Origin: Pseudoxanthomonas sp. GM95
Lineage (GTDB): Bacteria > Pseudomonadota > Gammaproteobacteria > Xanthomonadales > Xanthomonadaceae
DNA length: 64,000 nucleotides
Direction: 5' to 3'
Assembly (NCBI RefSeq): GCF_900109775.1
Contig: NZ_FOAX01000001.1
Location: 1,178,001-1,242,000 of the forward strand
In this document: piece after piece, positions 26,153-36,377 of the stretch
Layout of the letters: the number at the start of each line of letters is the position of its first letter
Numbering within the stretch: position 1 is the first letter of the stretch
Notes under the pieces: model-generated
Database searches by the model: none
What the model was told of the DNA's origin: nothing
The model's input: the letters and a program-made list of their open reading frames with translations, nothing else
Translations under genes and position numbers: made by a program

Positions 26153-27117
26153 CGGCGCAGATCCATGCCGGTGTACATCGACGCCACCTGGTCGGCGTAG
26201 CCGTTGAACATCCGCGTCTCGATGCGCTCGGCGAACAGCTTGCTGGCGTTGCCGGCGATGCGTCGCTCGGTCTTCTGGCTCCAGCGCGGATGGTCGACCT
26301 GCGGATTGACGTTGGAGAAAAAGCCATATTCGCTGGGCTGCAGGTCGTGCCAGGCGGTTTCGGGCATCTTTTCGACGAACTTGATCTCCACGATCGACTT
26401 GATGCTCTTGAAGCCGTACTTCCACGGCACCACCAGGCGCAACGGCGCGCCGTTCTGCTGCGGCAGGGCCTTGCCGTACAGGCCGGTGGCCAGGAAGGCG
26501 AGGGGATGCATCGCCTCGTCCATGCGCAGGCCTTCGCGGTAGGGCCAGTTGATCGAGCGGTAGCGGATCTCCGGCATCTGCTTCGGATCGGCCAGCGTGG
26601 TGAAGGCCACGTACTTGGCCTTGGAGGTCGGCGCGAACTGCTTGAGCACCGCCGCCAGCGGGATCCCGGTCCACGGGATCACCATCGACCAGCCTTCCAC
26701 GCAGCGCAGGCGATAGATGCGCTCCTCGGCCGGCGCGGCCTTGAGGATGTCCTCCAGGTTGACCCGGCCGGGCTTGTCGCACTCGCCGCTGACATTGACC
26801 GTCCAGGGCGAGGTCTTGAGGGTCTTGGGCGCGCGACCGGGGTCTGCCTTGTCGGTCCCGAACTCGTAGAAGTTGTTGTAGCTGGTGACGTCCTCGACCT
26901 TGGTCAGTTCTTCGCTGGTGCGGAAGCCCGACTTGGCCTGTTCCGGCGTGATCACCGCCTTGGGCGCCTCGGGCGGATCGGCATCGGCGCAACCGGCCAG
27001 GGCCAGCGCCGGCATCGCGGCGGCCAGCTTGAACAGATCGCGACGACCGCGATAGATCACTTCGTCGGTGACCTGGTGGTCCTTGAGATTGAGGGCATCA
27101 CGCAAAGACACGGGCAT
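26143..27117 (-). CDS. msrP: MsrP, molybdopterin catalytic subunit of the periplasmic methionine sulfoxide reductase
   Basis: The protein has 324 residues. A twin-arginine signal is visible ([20 protein letters not shown]), consistent with Tat export of a folded molybdenum protein; the Cys after LALAG could also suit lipidation, but MsrP is normally soluble. The sulfite-oxidase-fold Moco site is [15 protein letters not shown] with the molybdenum-binding Cys, and later [18 protein letters not shown]. It repairs oxidised methionines in envelope proteins with electrons from MsrQ. The start is uncertain: ATG 27117 ([10 protein letters not shown]) fits the family; GTG 27135 is the upstream alternative. 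Confidence 0.93.
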   Translation of the reverse strand: MPVSLRDALNLKDHQVTDEVIYRGRRDLFKLAAAMPALALAGCADADPPEAPKAVITPEQAKSGFRTSEELTKVEDVTSYNNFYEFGTDKADPGRAPKTLKTSPWTVNVSGECDKPGRVNLEDILKAAPAEERIYRLRCVEGWSMVIPWTGIPLAAVLKQFAPTSKAKYVAFTTLADPKQMPEIRYRSINWPYREGLRMDEAMHPLAFLATGLYGKALPQQNGAPLRLVVPWKYGFKSIKSIVEIKFVEKMPETAWHDLQPSEYGFFSNVNPQVDHPRWSQKTERRIAGNASKLFAERIETRMFNGYADQVASMYTGMDLRRWF

Positions 27118-27262
27118 CTCCTGCTTGAAAGTCACATGGGCAACTAATTGGACGCTTGGCAGGGACGAAAATTCCCGAATCGGTCGATCCTGTCCATGCC
27201 CGATGCGCCACGTTTCATGCCCGTTACGCAGATTGCGTCATCCGGGATGCAGCGATGGGCAC

Positions 27263-27289
27263 TTGCCGATTCAGGCTGCGGCATACTAT
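27263..27289 (+). promoter_or_regulatory. Possible serC promoter
   Basis: TACTAT at 27284-27289 is a fair -10 box 23 nt before the serC ATG. TTGCCG at 27263 is a possible -35 but with a short 15-bp spacer. AAGAGG precedes the ATG as ribosome site. Confidence 0.35.
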
Positions 27290-27311
27290 GCGCCCCCTGA
27301 AAGAGGCTGCC

Positions 27312-28397
27312 ATGGCACGCGTCCACAACTTCAGCGCCGGCCCTGCGGCACTGCCCGAAGCCGTCCTGCGCCAGGCGCAGTCCGAGATGCTGGAGTGGAA
27401 TGGCATCGGCGCCTCCATCGTCGAGATCAGCCACCGCAGCGCGGAATTCATCGAAGTGGCGGCCCGGGCCGAAGCCGACCTGCGCACGCTGCTGTCCATT
27501 CCCGACGACTATGCGGTGCTGTTCCAGGCCGGCGGCGCCACCACCGCGCAGGCGCTGCTGGCACTGAACTTCGCCAATCCCGGCCAGACCGTGGACTACG
27601 TGGTCAGCGGCCACTGGGGCAAGACCGCGATCAAGCAGGTCAAGGACTACGTCAACGTGAACGTAGCCGCGACCAGCGAAGCCAGCCATTTCACCGACAT
27701 CCCGGCGCGCGACACCTGGCAGCTGTCGGCCGATGCGGCCTACGTGCACATCACCGCCAACGAGACCATCCACGGCGTCGAGTTCCGCGACACGCCGGAC
27801 GTGGGCAGCGTGCCGCTGTTCGCCGATTTCTCTTCGTCGATCGCCTCCGAGCCGGTGGATGTTTCGAAATATGGCGTGATCTACGCCGGCGCACAGAAGA
27901 ACCTCGGCCCCGTCGGCGTGGCGGTAGTCATCATCCGCCGCGACCTGCTGGAGCGCAGCGGCCAGCCGCGCGCGGACATCTTCGACTACCGCTCGCACAG
28001 TGCGCGCGACTCGATGCTCAACACCCCGCCGACCTGGAACTGGTATCTGGCCGGGCTGATGTTCCGCTGGATGCTAGACGAAGGCGGCGTCACCGAATTC
28101 GCCAAGCGCAGCGCGCAGAAGTCTGGGCTGGTCTATGGCGCGATCGACGGCTCGGGCGGGTTCTATCGCAACGAAGTCGTGCCGGGCGCTCGCTCGCGGA
28201 TGAACATCCCGTTCTTCCTGCCGGACGACACGCTGACCGCGCGTTTCCTCACCGAATCCAAGGCCGCCGGGCTGCTGGCGCTGAAGGGCCACAAGGCCGT
28301 CGGTGGCCTGCGCGCGTCGCTGTACAACGCGCTGCCAGTGTCCGGTGCGCAGGCGCTGGTGGATTTCATGCACGACTTCCAGCAGCGCAACGGCTGA
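27312..28397 (+). CDS. serC: Phosphoserine aminotransferase
   Basis: The protein has 361 residues. It is a PLP enzyme making 3-phosphoserine (serine pathway) and also 4-phosphohydroxythreonine (vitamin B6 pathway). Class V signature parts are [15 protein letters not shown] at the start, MEW-like [29 protein letters not shown], and the PLP lysine in [15 protein letters not shown] 27312 begins the family start with an AAGAGG site before it. It leads the serC-pheA-aroA run, an order known from gammaproteobacteria that ties serine and aromatic synthesis together. Confidence 0.97.
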   Translation: MARVHNFSAGPAALPEAVLRQAQSEMLEWNGIGASIVEISHRSAEFIEVAARAEADLRTLLSIPDDYAVLFQAGGATTAQALLALNFANPGQTVDYVVSGHWGKTAIKQVKDYVNVNVAATSEASHFTDIPARDTWQLSADAAYVHITANETIHGVEFRDTPDVGSVPLFADFSSSIASEPVDVSKYGVIYAGAQKNLGPVGVAVVIIRRDLLERSGQPRADIFDYRSHSARDSMLNTPPTWNWYLAGLMFRWMLDEGGVTEFAKRSAQKSGLVYGAIDGSGGFYRNEVVPGARSRMNIPFFLPDDTLTARFLTESKAAGLLALKGHKAVGGLRASLYNALPVSGAQALVDFMHDFQQRNG

Positions 28398-28407
28398 CGC
28401 GCGTTGA

Positions 28408-28473
28408 TGTGGGAGCTGCTTCAGCAGCGAGGCGTTCGCATGAAGCCTCATCGCCGCTGAAGCGGCTCCCACA
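28408..28473. repeat. REP-like hairpin between serC and pheA
   Basis: Two 23-nt arms beginning TGTGGGAGC (28408-28430 and 28451-28473, inverted) match at 21 of 23 positions around a 20-nt spacer. The TGTGGGAGC[CT]GCT core recurs in a perfect palindrome at 43388-43415, so this is a dispersed REP-type repeat. It may end or stabilise the serC part of the transcript. Confidence 0.82.
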
Positions 28474-28524
28474 AGACATCGCATCGCCTGCCTTCAAAAA
28501 ACTTTGCTTCACGGATCACCGCGA

Positions 28525-29700
28525 ATGACCAAGAAAACCTCCAAGCCTGCCGCCGCCAAGTCCACGTCCGTGGCCAAGGCCGCCAAACCCGAGAACGTCG
28601 CCAAGGTGCCTGCGGTGGCTGCACCGGTGCTGTCGGACGTGCGCGCCAAGATCGATGGCATCGACCGCCAGATCCAGGCGCTGATCGCCGAGCGCGCCGA
28701 GTTCGCCCATCAGGTCGGCAAGGCCAAGGGCAAGCTGGCGGCGGCGGTGGACTATTACCGCCCCGAGCGCGAGGCGCAGGTGCTGCGCATGGTGGTGGAC
28801 CGCAACCAGGGGCCGTTGTCGGATGAGCTGCTGGTGCATGTGTTCCGCGAAATCATGTCCGCCTGCCTGGCCCAGCAGGAGCCGCTGAAGATCGGCTACC
28901 TCGGCCCGGAAGGCACCTTCAGCCAGCAGGCCGTGCTCAAGCACTTCGGCCGCTCGGCGCTGGGCGTGCCGATGGCGACCATCGAGGAAGTCTTCCAGGA
29001 AGTGGAAAGCGGCAACGCCGATTTCGGCGTGGTGCCGGTGGAGAATTCCGGGCAGGGCACGATCCAGATCACGCTGGACATGTTCCTTACCTCCAACCTC
29101 AAGATCTGCGGCGAAGTCGAACTGCGCGTGCAGCAGTACCTGATGTCGCGCAGCGGCCGCATCGAGGACATCGAACGCGTCTACGCGCATCCGCAGTCCT
29201 TCATGCAGACCTCCGGCTGGCTGCGTGCCAACCTGGCCAAGGCCGAGAAGGTGCCGGTGTCCAGCAATGCCGAGGGCGCACGCCGCGCCCGTGGCAGCGA
29301 TGACGCCGCGGCCATCGGCGGCGAGAGTGCGGTGCACGCCTACGGCCTGAAGAAGGTCGTGATGAGCCCGATCCAGGACGACAAGGACAACACCACGCGC
29401 TTTCTGGTGGTCGGTCGCCAGATCTTCCCGCCGTCGGGCCACGACCGCACCTCGGTGCTGGTGTTCATCCACGACAAGCCGGGCGCGCTGTTCGACGTGC
29501 TCAGCCCGTTTGCCCGCCATGGCATCAGCATGAACCGCATCGAGTCGCGCCCGTCGCACCACGCCAAGTGGGAATACGGCTTTTTCATCGACCTGGCCGG
29601 CCACATCGAGGACGAAGCGATGAAGCTGGCCCTGGCCGAGCTGAAGGCGCATTCGGCACAGATCAAGGTGCTGGGCAGCTATCCGGTCGCCGTGCCGTAA
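28525..29700 (+). CDS. pheA: Bifunctional chorismate mutase / prephenate dehydratase (P-protein)
   Basis: The protein has 391 residues. A Lys/Ala-rich extension of about 38 residues precedes an AroQ chorismate mutase domain (about 38-125; VRAKIDGIDRQIQALIAERAEFA, split motif), then prephenate dehydratase (about 118-300; GYLGPEGTFSQQA, VVPVENSGQGTI, and NTTRFLVVG, the TRF motif), and an ACT domain (about 308-388; KPGALFDVLSPF and IESRPS, which bind phenylalanine). It turns chorismate into phenylpyruvate and should be feedback inhibited by Phe. The basic N-terminal extension is unusual compared with E. coli PheA. Confidence 0.97.
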   Translation: MTKKTSKPAAAKSTSVAKAAKPENVAKVPAVAAPVLSDVRAKIDGIDRQIQALIAERAEFAHQVGKAKGKLAAAVDYYRPEREAQVLRMVVDRNQGPLSDELLVHVFREIMSACLAQQEPLKIGYLGPEGTFSQQAVLKHFGRSALGVPMATIEEVFQEVESGNADFGVVPVENSGQGTIQITLDMFLTSNLKICGEVELRVQQYLMSRSGRIEDIERVYAHPQSFMQTSGWLRANLAKAEKVPVSSNAEGARRARGSDDAAAIGGESAVHAYGLKKVVMSPIQDDKDNTTRFLVVGRQIFPPSGHDRTSVLVFIHDKPGALFDVLSPFARHGISMNRIESRPSHHAKWEYGFFIDLAGHIEDEAMKLALAELKAHSAQIKVLGSYPVAVP

Positions 29701-29806
29701 GCCTGTGCGCCGAGGGACGCACCACGCGCCCTGATGTCGCTGCTCTCCCTCCATTCCGTTTCAAGCCGCCGACCACGTGCCGGCGCATGACCAAGACCGC
29801 ATCGCC

Positions 29807-31120
29807 ATGAACAACACGCCCCAAGACTGGATCGCTTCGCCCGGCACGCCGCTGCGCGGCACGCTGGAGATTCCCGGCGACAAGTCGGTCTCGCACCGCG
29901 CCATCATGCTGTCGGCGCTCGCCGATGGCACCAGCCAGATCGACGGGTTCCTGGAAGGCGAAGACACCCGCGCCACCGCTGCGATCTTCGCCAGGCTGGG
30001 CGTGCGGATCGAAACGCCCTCGGCCTCACGCCGCATCGTGCATGGCGTCGGCATCGATGGCCTCAAGGCCGCCGATGGCCCGCTGGACTGCGGCAACGCC
30101 GGCACCGGCATGCGCTTGATCGCCGGCGTGCTCGCCGCGCAGCCGTTCGACAGCACGCTGGTCGGCGATGCCTCGCTGTCCAAGCGCCCGATGCGCCGCA
30201 TCACCGATCCGCTGGCGCTGATGGGCGCCCGGATCGACACGCAGGAAGGTGGCGTGCCGCCGCTGCACATCCGCGGCACCACCGCGCTGAGCGGCATCGA
30301 CTTCACCCCGCCGGTGGCCAGCGCGCAGATCAAGTCCTGCGTGCTGCTGGCCGGGCTGTTCGCACAGGGCGAGACCATCGTGCGCGAGCCGCACCCGACC
30401 CGCGACTACACCGAGCGCATGCTCGCCGCGCTGGGCGTGGACATCGAATTCTCACCGGGCTTCGCGCGCCTGCGCGGCGGCCAGCGCCTGAAGGCCGGTG
30501 ACATCACCGTACCGGCGGATTTCTCCTCGGCCGCGTTCTTCTTGGTCGCCGCCAGCATCATCCCGGGCAGCGAGCTGCGCCTGCGCCAGGTCGGCCTGAA
30601 TCCGCGCCGCACCGGCCTGCTCACCGCACTACGCCTGATGGGCGCCGACATCACCGAGGAAAACGCAGGCGAGCACGGCGGTGAATCAGTGGCCGACCTG
30701 GTCGTGCGCTACGCGCCGCTCAAGGGCATCGAAGTACCGCTGGACGTGGTGCCGGACATGATCGACGAGTTCCCCGCGCTGTTCATCGCCGCGGCCTGTG
30801 CGCAAGGCCCGACCGTCGTGCGCGGCGCGGCCGAGCTGCGGGTCAAGGAGTCCGATCGCCTGGCTGCAATGTCGAATGGCCTGCGTGCGCTGGGCCTGCA
30901 GATCGACGAGACCGAAGACGGCGCGACGATCCATCCAGGCCCGGTGCAGTCCGGCAGCATCGACAGCCACGGCGACCATCGCATCGCGATGGCCTTTGCC
31001 ATCGCCGCGCAGCGCTGCAACGGCCAGATCCGTGTCGGCGATATCGCCAACGTCGCAACCTCGTTCCCGGGCTTCGACATGCTGGCGCGTGGCGCGGGTT
31101 TCGGGCTGGAAAACGCCTGA
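29807..31120 (+). CDS. aroA: 3-phosphoshikimate 1-carboxyvinyltransferase (EPSP synthase)
   Basis: The protein has 437 residues. It joins shikimate 3-phosphate and phosphoenolpyruvate to make EPSP. Substrate motifs are GDKSVSHRA, CGNAGTGMRLIAG, SKRPMRR, SAQIKSCVLLAGL, PDMIDEFPALFIAAA (catalytic Asp) and RVKESDRL. The region equivalent to E. coli GNAGTAMRP reads GNAGTGMRL, with Leu in place of Pro101, and SAQIK is present, giving a class II-like look. ATG 29807 is selected because the protein starts normally there; ATG 29777 is a less likely alternative. It follows pheA by 106 nt. Confidence 0.97.
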   Translation: MNNTPQDWIASPGTPLRGTLEIPGDKSVSHRAIMLSALADGTSQIDGFLEGEDTRATAAIFARLGVRIETPSASRRIVHGVGIDGLKAADGPLDCGNAGTGMRLIAGVLAAQPFDSTLVGDASLSKRPMRRITDPLALMGARIDTQEGGVPPLHIRGTTALSGIDFTPPVASAQIKSCVLLAGLFAQGETIVREPHPTRDYTERMLAALGVDIEFSPGFARLRGGQRLKAGDITVPADFSSAAFFLVAASIIPGSELRLRQVGLNPRRTGLLTALRLMGADITEENAGEHGGESVADLVVRYAPLKGIEVPLDVVPDMIDEFPALFIAAACAQGPTVVRGAAELRVKESDRLAAMSNGLRALGLQIDETEDGATIHPGPVQSGSIDSHGDHRIAMAFAIAAQRCNGQIRVGDIANVATSFPGFDMLARGAGFGLENA

Positions 31121-31290
31121 TCCAGACGGCGGTCACGTTCGGCCCAAGACGCATCGCTAGCGTCTGGTTGGGCTGGATGCGCGGTTCGCGCTAGCACGTC
31201 AGTCACGCTGGCGGAAGTGCTGCGTCGCAGGATTGCCGAGGACCCCCATGCACCGCATGCTTGTCCCCCTGAAACAGGGGGATGTACGCA

Positions 31291-31917
31291 ATGGGGTGTT
31301 TGGGGTTTGGATGTGAGAGCTGGGGGGCGCAGGTCTGGGCCGCCTGGGCGCAGGCGATCCTGTCGGTGCTGGCGATTGCCGTTGCGCTGACGGTGTCGTG
31401 GATTGGCCGCCATCGGCAGCGCAAGGCCGATCAGGCCGCCGAATTGTTGAAAGCCCGCAGCGTGGCGCTGATGGCCAGCGCGTCGTGCAACCAGATCATG
31501 GCCGACATCAGCGAGGTGCTGGAGCTGCAGGTGGCGGGCACCAGCACGATCTTCTTCGGCGATGCCGCACGGCGTGCCGCGCACGTGCCTGAGTCGTTGC
31601 GCGTGTTGATCCCACAGCTGCCGCTGCTGGGCGAAAGCGGCTCGCTGCTGCAAGACCTGATTCTGGTGCTGCAGGGCATCGAGGCGATGCAGCGCAGCTT
31701 CGATCGCCAGGTCGCCGGGCGCGTGCACGACCTGGACGATGCATTCCCGTTCGTGGGTGAGCAGTTCGCGCTGGCCATGCGCCTGGCCGAAGAGGCCGAG
31801 CTGCGCCTGGACAACCTGTTCGACGTCTGCCCGCTGGGCGCGCTCGACCTGCGCCAGGCCATCATCGCCAACGAACACAGCAGCCCGCGTCCCAGTAGTG
31901 CTTCGTCGCTGAACTGA
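31291..31917 (+). CDS. Hypothetical membrane-anchored protein
   Basis: I do not recognise this 208-residue protein. One hydrophobic helix at about 13-35 ([22 protein letters not shown], split) is followed by a basic stretch RHRQRKADQ and an alpha-helical soluble part, so the C-terminal part should be cytoplasmic. ATG 31291 is preferred to 31282 because the GGGGG run then has better spacing. A terminator follows 54 nt after the stop. It stands alone between aroA and tRNA-Pro. Confidence 0.6.
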   Translation: MGCLGFGCESWGAQVWAAWAQAILSVLAIAVALTVSWIGRHRQRKADQAAELLKARSVALMASASCNQIMADISEVLELQVAGTSTIFFGDAARRAAHVPESLRVLIPQLPLLGESGSLLQDLILVLQGIEAMQRSFDRQVAGRVHDLDDAFPFVGEQFALAMRLAEEAELRLDNLFDVCPLGALDLRQAIIANEHSSPRPSSASSLN

Positions 31918-31970
31918 GCGCGGCATCCGGCGCGTCGATCCGACGCGCCGGGCCATCCATCATCAGGCAC

Positions 31971-31998
31971 AAAAAAACCGCCGTGAGGCGGTTTTTTT
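31971..31998. terminator. Bidirectional rho-independent terminator
   Basis: A symmetric element: seven A, the stem ACCGCC-type arm, GTGA loop, complementary arm and seven T. It can end the rightward hypothetical gene and the leftward tRNA-Pro transcript. Confidence 0.9.
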
Positions 31999-32017
31999 GT
32001 TGACCACTTACAAAAGC

Positions 32018-32094
<77 letters not shown>

Positions 32095-32243
32095 AAGGAG
32101 CCGCGCATTCTAAGGAAGGAATGCGGGTCCGGCAACAACTTTTTTCACTTCGATGACGATGCCTTGTCCTGCAAGCGTTCCAGGCGGTGTCGCGGGCCCG
32201 CTCACAGTTAGAATAGGCGGCCCACGCACCCGGAGTTACCCGC

Positions 32244-33626
32244 TTGATCAAGCCGCGCACGCCGCCAGGCGTCATGGAGCTGCTGCCCCGTGACCAGATC
32301 GCCTTCCAGCGCATGCTGGACACGATCCGCCGCAACTACGAGCGGTTCGGCTTCCTGCCGGTGGAGACGCCGGTGTTCGAGCTGTCGGACGTGCTGCTGA
32401 CCAAATCCGGCGGCGAAACCGAGCGCCAGGTGTATTTCGCCCAGTCCACCGGCGCGCTGCAGCAGGAAAACGAAGGCCTGCCCGAGTTGGCGCTGCGTTT
32501 CGACCTGACCGTGCCGCTGGCGCGCTACGTGGCCGAGCACGAGCACGAGCTGGCGTTCCCGTTCCGTCGCTACCAGATGCAGCGCGTGTATCGCGGCGAG
32601 CGCGCCCAGCGCGGCCGCTTCCGCGAGTTCTACCAGTGCGATATCGACGTGATCGGCAAGGATGCGCTGAGCATCCGCTTCGATGCCGAGATCCTGGCGG
32701 TGATCCACGCGGTGTTCTCCGAACTGCAGATCGGCGCGTTCACCGTGCAGCTCAACAACCGCAAGCTGATGCGCGGGTTCTTCGAGAATCTGGGCGTGGC
32801 AGATGGCGAGCAGCAGATGCTGGTGCTGCGCGAGGTCGACAAGCTCGACAAGCGCGGCCCGGACTACGTGCGCGAGACGCTCACCGGCGAAGGCTTCGGC
32901 CTGTCCGCCGAGGTCGTGGACAGGATCCTGGCCTTCGTCGCGATGCGTTCGACCGGGCACGCCGATGCGCTCGCCAAGCTGGACGCGTTGGGGCAGGGCA
33001 GCGAGGTCTTCAACGAAGGCATCGCCGAGCTGCGCGAGGTGCTGACCCTGGTCCACGCACTGGGCGTACCGGACAGTGCGTATTGCCTCAACTTCTCCAT
33101 CGCCCGTGGCCTGGATTACTACACCGGCACGGTCTACGAGACCCAGCTGGATGCGTATCCGCAGATCGGCTCGATCTGTTCGGGCGGTCGTTACGAAAAT
33201 CTCGCCAGCCACTACAGCAAGTCCAAGCTGCCGGGCGTAGGCATTTCGATCGGCCTGACGCGCCTGTTCTGGCAGCTGCGCGAAGCCGGCCTGATCGTCG
33301 AGGCCGACGTCAGCTGCGTGCAGGCCATGGTCGCGCTGATGGAGGAGTCGCAGCTGGACCAGTCGCTGGATATCGCCAGCCGCCTGCGCGCCGGTGGCAT
33401 CAACACCGAAGTGCAGATGGAGCCCAAGAAGCTTGGCAAGCAGTTCCAGTACGCCTCGCGTGCCGGCATCCGCTTCGTCGCCCTGGCGGGCGAAGACGAG
33501 CTCGCCCGCGGCGTGGTCACGGTCAAGGATCTGGTCCGCGAACTACAGTTCGAAGTCCCGCGCGACGAACTGGCCACCGCGCTACGCGTGGAGCTGGCCC
33601 AGGCGAGCGCGCTGGCAGGGCGTTGA
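32244..33626 (+). CDS. hisS: Histidyl-tRNA synthetase
   Basis: The protein has 460 residues, class II. Motif 2 is [20 protein letters not shown] with the conserved Arg; the histidine-binding signature [13 protein letters not shown] is near 286-298; motif 3 follows in [11 protein letters not shown]; the C-terminal anticodon domain is about 355-455. It starts at TTG 32244 (no ATG is available before the core), with GGAG about 8 nt upstream. It has its own terminator and lies just before the his operon, so charging and synthesis of histidine are neighbours but separate transcripts. Confidence 0.96.
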   Translation: MIKPRTPPGVMELLPRDQIAFQRMLDTIRRNYERFGFLPVETPVFELSDVLLTKSGGETERQVYFAQSTGALQQENEGLPELALRFDLTVPLARYVAEHEHELAFPFRRYQMQRVYRGERAQRGRFREFYQCDIDVIGKDALSIRFDAEILAVIHAVFSELQIGAFTVQLNNRKLMRGFFENLGVADGEQQMLVLREVDKLDKRGPDYVRETLTGEGFGLSAEVVDRILAFVAMRSTGHADALAKLDALGQGSEVFNEGIAELREVLTLVHALGVPDSAYCLNFSIARGLDYYTGTVYETQLDAYPQIGSICSGGRYENLASHYSKSKLPGVGISIGLTRLFWQLREAGLIVEADVSCVQAMVALMEESQLDQSLDIASRLRAGGINTEVQMEPKKLGKQFQYASRAGIRFVALAGEDELARGVVTVKDLVRELQFEVPRDELATALRVELAQASALAGR

Positions 33627-33651
33627 GCCGGACCTTAAGTTGTGGAACAAG

Positions 33652-33676
33652 AAGGGCGCCAATGGCGCCCTTTTTT
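33652..33676 (+). terminator. Rho-independent terminator of hisS
   Basis: A 9-bp stem AAGGGCGCC/GGCGCCCTT with a 3-nt loop runs into six T, 26 nt after the hisS stop. Confidence 0.92.
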
Positions 33677-33742
33677 GTGCCTGGCGCGCTGGGACCTTGA
33701 TTCGGCGCGATCACCAGATTCAGCCGGCGGCAGGGGCGCGGG

Positions 33743-33791
33743 TTGTTCGAGCTTGTCTGGTTGTGCTAATGTGATAGCGCGTTAATACATT
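33743..33791 (+). promoter_or_regulatory. Candidate his operon promoter and operator
   Basis: TTGTTC (33743-33748) and TAATGT (33767-33772, with an extended TGTGC before it) form a -35/-10 pair with an 18-bp spacer. An inverted repeat AATGT...ACATT (33768-33791) overlaps the -10 box, 10 nt before the first gene, which encodes a TrpR-like regulator. A repressor site at this place would suit autoregulation of the his operon. No attenuator with a His-rich leader peptide is seen. Confidence 0.45.
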
Positions 33792-33800
33792 GAGACGTCC

Positions 33801-34124
33801 ATGAAGCGCCGCACCGACATCGACGAGAAGACCGCCAGCCTTGCCCTGCAATCGCTGGCCCGGGCCTTGGGTGGGCTGTCCAAGCCGGAGGAAGTCCGCG
33901 CGTTTCTGCAGGATCTGTGCACGCCCGCCGAGCTGGAGGCCATGGCCGACCGCTGGCGCGTGGTGCCGCTGATCCTCAAGGGCGTGCCCTATCGCGAAAT
34001 CCACGAACTGACCGAGGTCAGTGTCACCACCATCGGGCGCGTGGCGCGCACGCTGGAAACCGGCACCGGCGGCTATGCCGCCGCATTGCGCCGCCAGCAG
34101 TCGCGCGCCAGCGCCTCCAACTGA
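33801..34124 (+). CDS. YerC/YecD-family TrpR-like regulator of the his operon
   Basis: The protein has 107 residues and resembles the TrpR repressor fold: an all-helical protein with [29 protein letters not shown] (two motifs) before the helix-turn-helix [21 protein letters not shown]. YerC/YecD-type proteins sit at the head of his operons in Xanthomonadaceae, and comparative genomics has proposed them as histidine-responsive repressors; I recall the name HisR but cannot verify it. It is 10 nt before hisG, so it belongs to the same transcript. The effector is presumably histidine by analogy with Trp for TrpR. Confidence 0.88.
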   Translation: MKRRTDIDEKTASLALQSLARALGGLSKPEEVRAFLQDLCTPAELEAMADRWRVVPLILKGVPYREIHELTEVSVTTIGRVARTLETGTGGYAAALRRQQSRASASN

Positions 34125-34134
34125 AGAAGTCCTC

Positions 34135-35049
34135 ATGCCTCCCATCGTCGCCAATGCGACGCGCGACCGTCTGCGCATCGCCATCCAGAAATCCGGCCGC
34201 CTGGCCGAGCCCGCACGCAGCCTGCTGGCCGCGTGCGGGCTCAGCTGGCGCGAGAGCCGCGACAAGCTGTTCTGCTACGGCGAGTCGTTGCCCGTCGACC
34301 TGTTGCTGGTCCGTGACGACGACATTCCCGGCCTGATCGCCGATGGTGTTTGCGATTACGGCATCGTCGGCCGTAACGAGCTAGACGAGCAGGCCAATGC
34401 GCGCCTGGAAATCGGCCTGGCGCCGGCCTATCGCGAAGTGCGCCCGCTGGGCTTCGGTGGCTGCCGGCTGATGCTGGCCATTCCAGAAACCTGGGAATGG
34501 GAAGGTGCACAGCAGCTGCAGGGCCTGCGCATCGCCACCAGCTATCCGGCGATCCTGCGCCAGTGGCTGTCCGCGCGTGGCGTGGATGCGTCCGTGGTCG
34601 AGCTGTCCGGTTCGGTCGAGATCGCGCCCAAGCTCGATACCGCCGACCTGATCTGCGACCTGGTCTCCAGCGGTGCCACGCTAAGGGCCAATCAGCTCAA
34701 GCCTGTCGAAACGCTGCTCGAAAGCGAAGCCGTGTTGGCCGGGCCGGTGCGCGGCTTCAACGACGCGCGCGCCGACCTGTCGGCCATGCTGCTGCGACGC
34801 ATGGACGGCGTGCTCAAGCTCAAGGACAGCAAGCTGCTGATGTTCCGCGCCGCGCCGGACACGGTGCCCGCGCTGACCCGCCTGCTGGCCGATGCCGAGC
34901 CGCTGGTGCAGCTGCCCGGCGAACACGCCGAAGGCATCTCGCTGCAGACCATGTGCCACACCGCGATCAGCTGGCAGCAGTTGGAGGAACTGGAGCGCGC
35001 AGGCGCGCGGGGGCTGATGGTGCTGTCGGTGGAGCGCTCGCTGGCATGA
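34135..35049 (+). CDS. hisG: ATP phosphoribosyltransferase, long form
   Basis: The protein has 304 residues and catalyses the first step, PRPP plus ATP. It is the long HisG with a C-terminal regulatory domain (about 225-300, [19 protein letters not shown]), the form inhibited by histidine without a HisZ subunit. Motifs: [12 protein letters not shown] at the start, [13 protein letters not shown], and [26 protein letters not shown] for PRPP binding (two motifs). The start lies 10 nt after the regulator gene and AAGAAG precedes it. Confidence 0.97.
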   Translation: MPPIVANATRDRLRIAIQKSGRLAEPARSLLAACGLSWRESRDKLFCYGESLPVDLLLVRDDDIPGLIADGVCDYGIVGRNELDEQANARLEIGLAPAYREVRPLGFGGCRLMLAIPETWEWEGAQQLQGLRIATSYPAILRQWLSARGVDASVVELSGSVEIAPKLDTADLICDLVSSGATLRANQLKPVETLLESEAVLAGPVRGFNDARADLSAMLLRRMDGVLKLKDSKLLMFRAAPDTVPALTRLLADAEPLVQLPGEHAEGISLQTMCHTAISWQQLEELERAGARGLMVLSVERSLA

Positions 35050-36377
35050 ACGCCTCGCTCAAGAACACCTCCGTGGCCGCGCAGCGCATCGTGTGGAGCG
35101 CGCTGGATGCCAACGCGCAGGCGCAGACGTTGGAACGGCCCGCGCAGACTGTCGCTGCCGAGACGCGTCGCACTGTTGCTGCGCTGATTGATGAAGTCCG
35201 CAGCGGTGGGCTGGACGCGTTGCGTGCGATCACCGCGCGCTTCGATGGCGCCGCGCCGGAATCCTTCGAAGTGGGCGAGGCAGAATTCGCCGCCGCGGAA
35301 GGCTCGATCGATCCGGCGCTGAAGCAGGCCATGATCGACGCCGCTGCACGCATCACCGCCTTTCACAAAGCCGGCATGGCCCAGCCGTATGCAGTGGAAA
35401 CCGCGCCGGGCGTGGTCTGCGAACGCATCATCCGCCCCATCGGTCGTGTCGGCCTGTACGTGCCGGCCGGCAGCGCGCCGCTGCCCTCGACCGCGCTGAT
35501 GCTGGGTGTGCCGGCTGGCCTGGCCGGTTGCCGCGAGGTCGTGCTGTGCACGCCGCCGCGCAAGGACGGCACGGCTGATCCTGCGGTGCTGGTCGCCGCG
35601 CGCCTGACTGGCGTGAACCGCGTGTTCGTGCTCGGCGGCGCGCAGGCGATTGCCGCGATGGCCTACGGCGCCGGCCCGGTGCCTGCCTGCGACAAACTGT
35701 TCGGCCCGGGCAATGCGTATGTGACCGAAGCCAAGCAGCAGGTCGCGCAGAGCGGCGCGGCTGCCATTGACATGCCGGCCGGGCCGTCGGAAGTGCTGGT
35801 GATCGCCGATGCCGGCGCCAACCCGGACTTTGTGGCCGCCGACCTGCTATCGCAGGCCGAACACGGCCCGGATTCGCAGGTGCTGCTGCTGTCCGACGAT
35901 GCGGGCTTGCTGGATCGCGTCGAAATCGCGCTTGCGGCGCAGCTCGCCGTGCTGCCGCGCGCCGACATCGCGCGCAAGGCGTTGTCCGCCTCGCGCCTGG
36001 TGCAGGTCGCGTCGCTGGATGAAGCCTTCGCCATCAGCAACACCTATGCGCCGGAACACCTGATCCTGGCGTTGCGCGAGCCGCGCGCGTGGCTGGACAA
36101 GGTCGAGGCCGCAGGCTCGGTCTTTCTGGGTGACTACACGCCCGAGGCACTGGGCGATTACTGCAGCGGCACCAACCACGTACTGCCCACCAGTGGCGCG
36201 GCGCGTGCCTACAGCGGCGTGTCGGTGTCCAGCTTCCAGAATTTCGTCAGCGTGCAGTCGGCCAATGCGGCCGGCATCCTGGCCATCGGGCCGTCGGCGG
36301 TGACGCTGGCCGAAGCCGAAAGCCTGGAGGCGCACGCCAACGCGGTGCGCCTGCGCATCCAGGAGGCCGCCCGATGA
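35046..36377 (+). CDS. hisD: Histidinol dehydrogenase
   Basis: The protein has 443 residues. It oxidises L-histidinol to histidine in two NAD+ steps with a zinc ion, the last reactions of the pathway. Motifs: [65 protein letters not shown] (zinc and catalytic His) and [21 protein letters not shown]. The start ATG overlaps the hisG stop as ATGA. Confidence 0.97.
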   Translation: MNASLKNTSVAAQRIVWSALDANAQAQTLERPAQTVAAETRRTVAALIDEVRSGGLDALRAITARFDGAAPESFEVGEAEFAAAEGSIDPALKQAMIDAAARITAFHKAGMAQPYAVETAPGVVCERIIRPIGRVGLYVPAGSAPLPSTALMLGVPAGLAGCREVVLCTPPRKDGTADPAVLVAARLTGVNRVFVLGGAQAIAAMAYGAGPVPACDKLFGPGNAYVTEAKQQVAQSGAAAIDMPAGPSEVLVIADAGANPDFVAADLLSQAEHGPDSQVLLLSDDAGLLDRVEIALAAQLAVLPRADIARKALSASRLVQVASLDEAFAISNTYAPEHLILALREPRAWLDKVEAAGSVFLGDYTPEALGDYCSGTNHVLPTSGAARAYSGVSVSSFQNFVSVQSANAAGILAIGPSAVTLAEAESLEAHANAVRLRIQEAAR

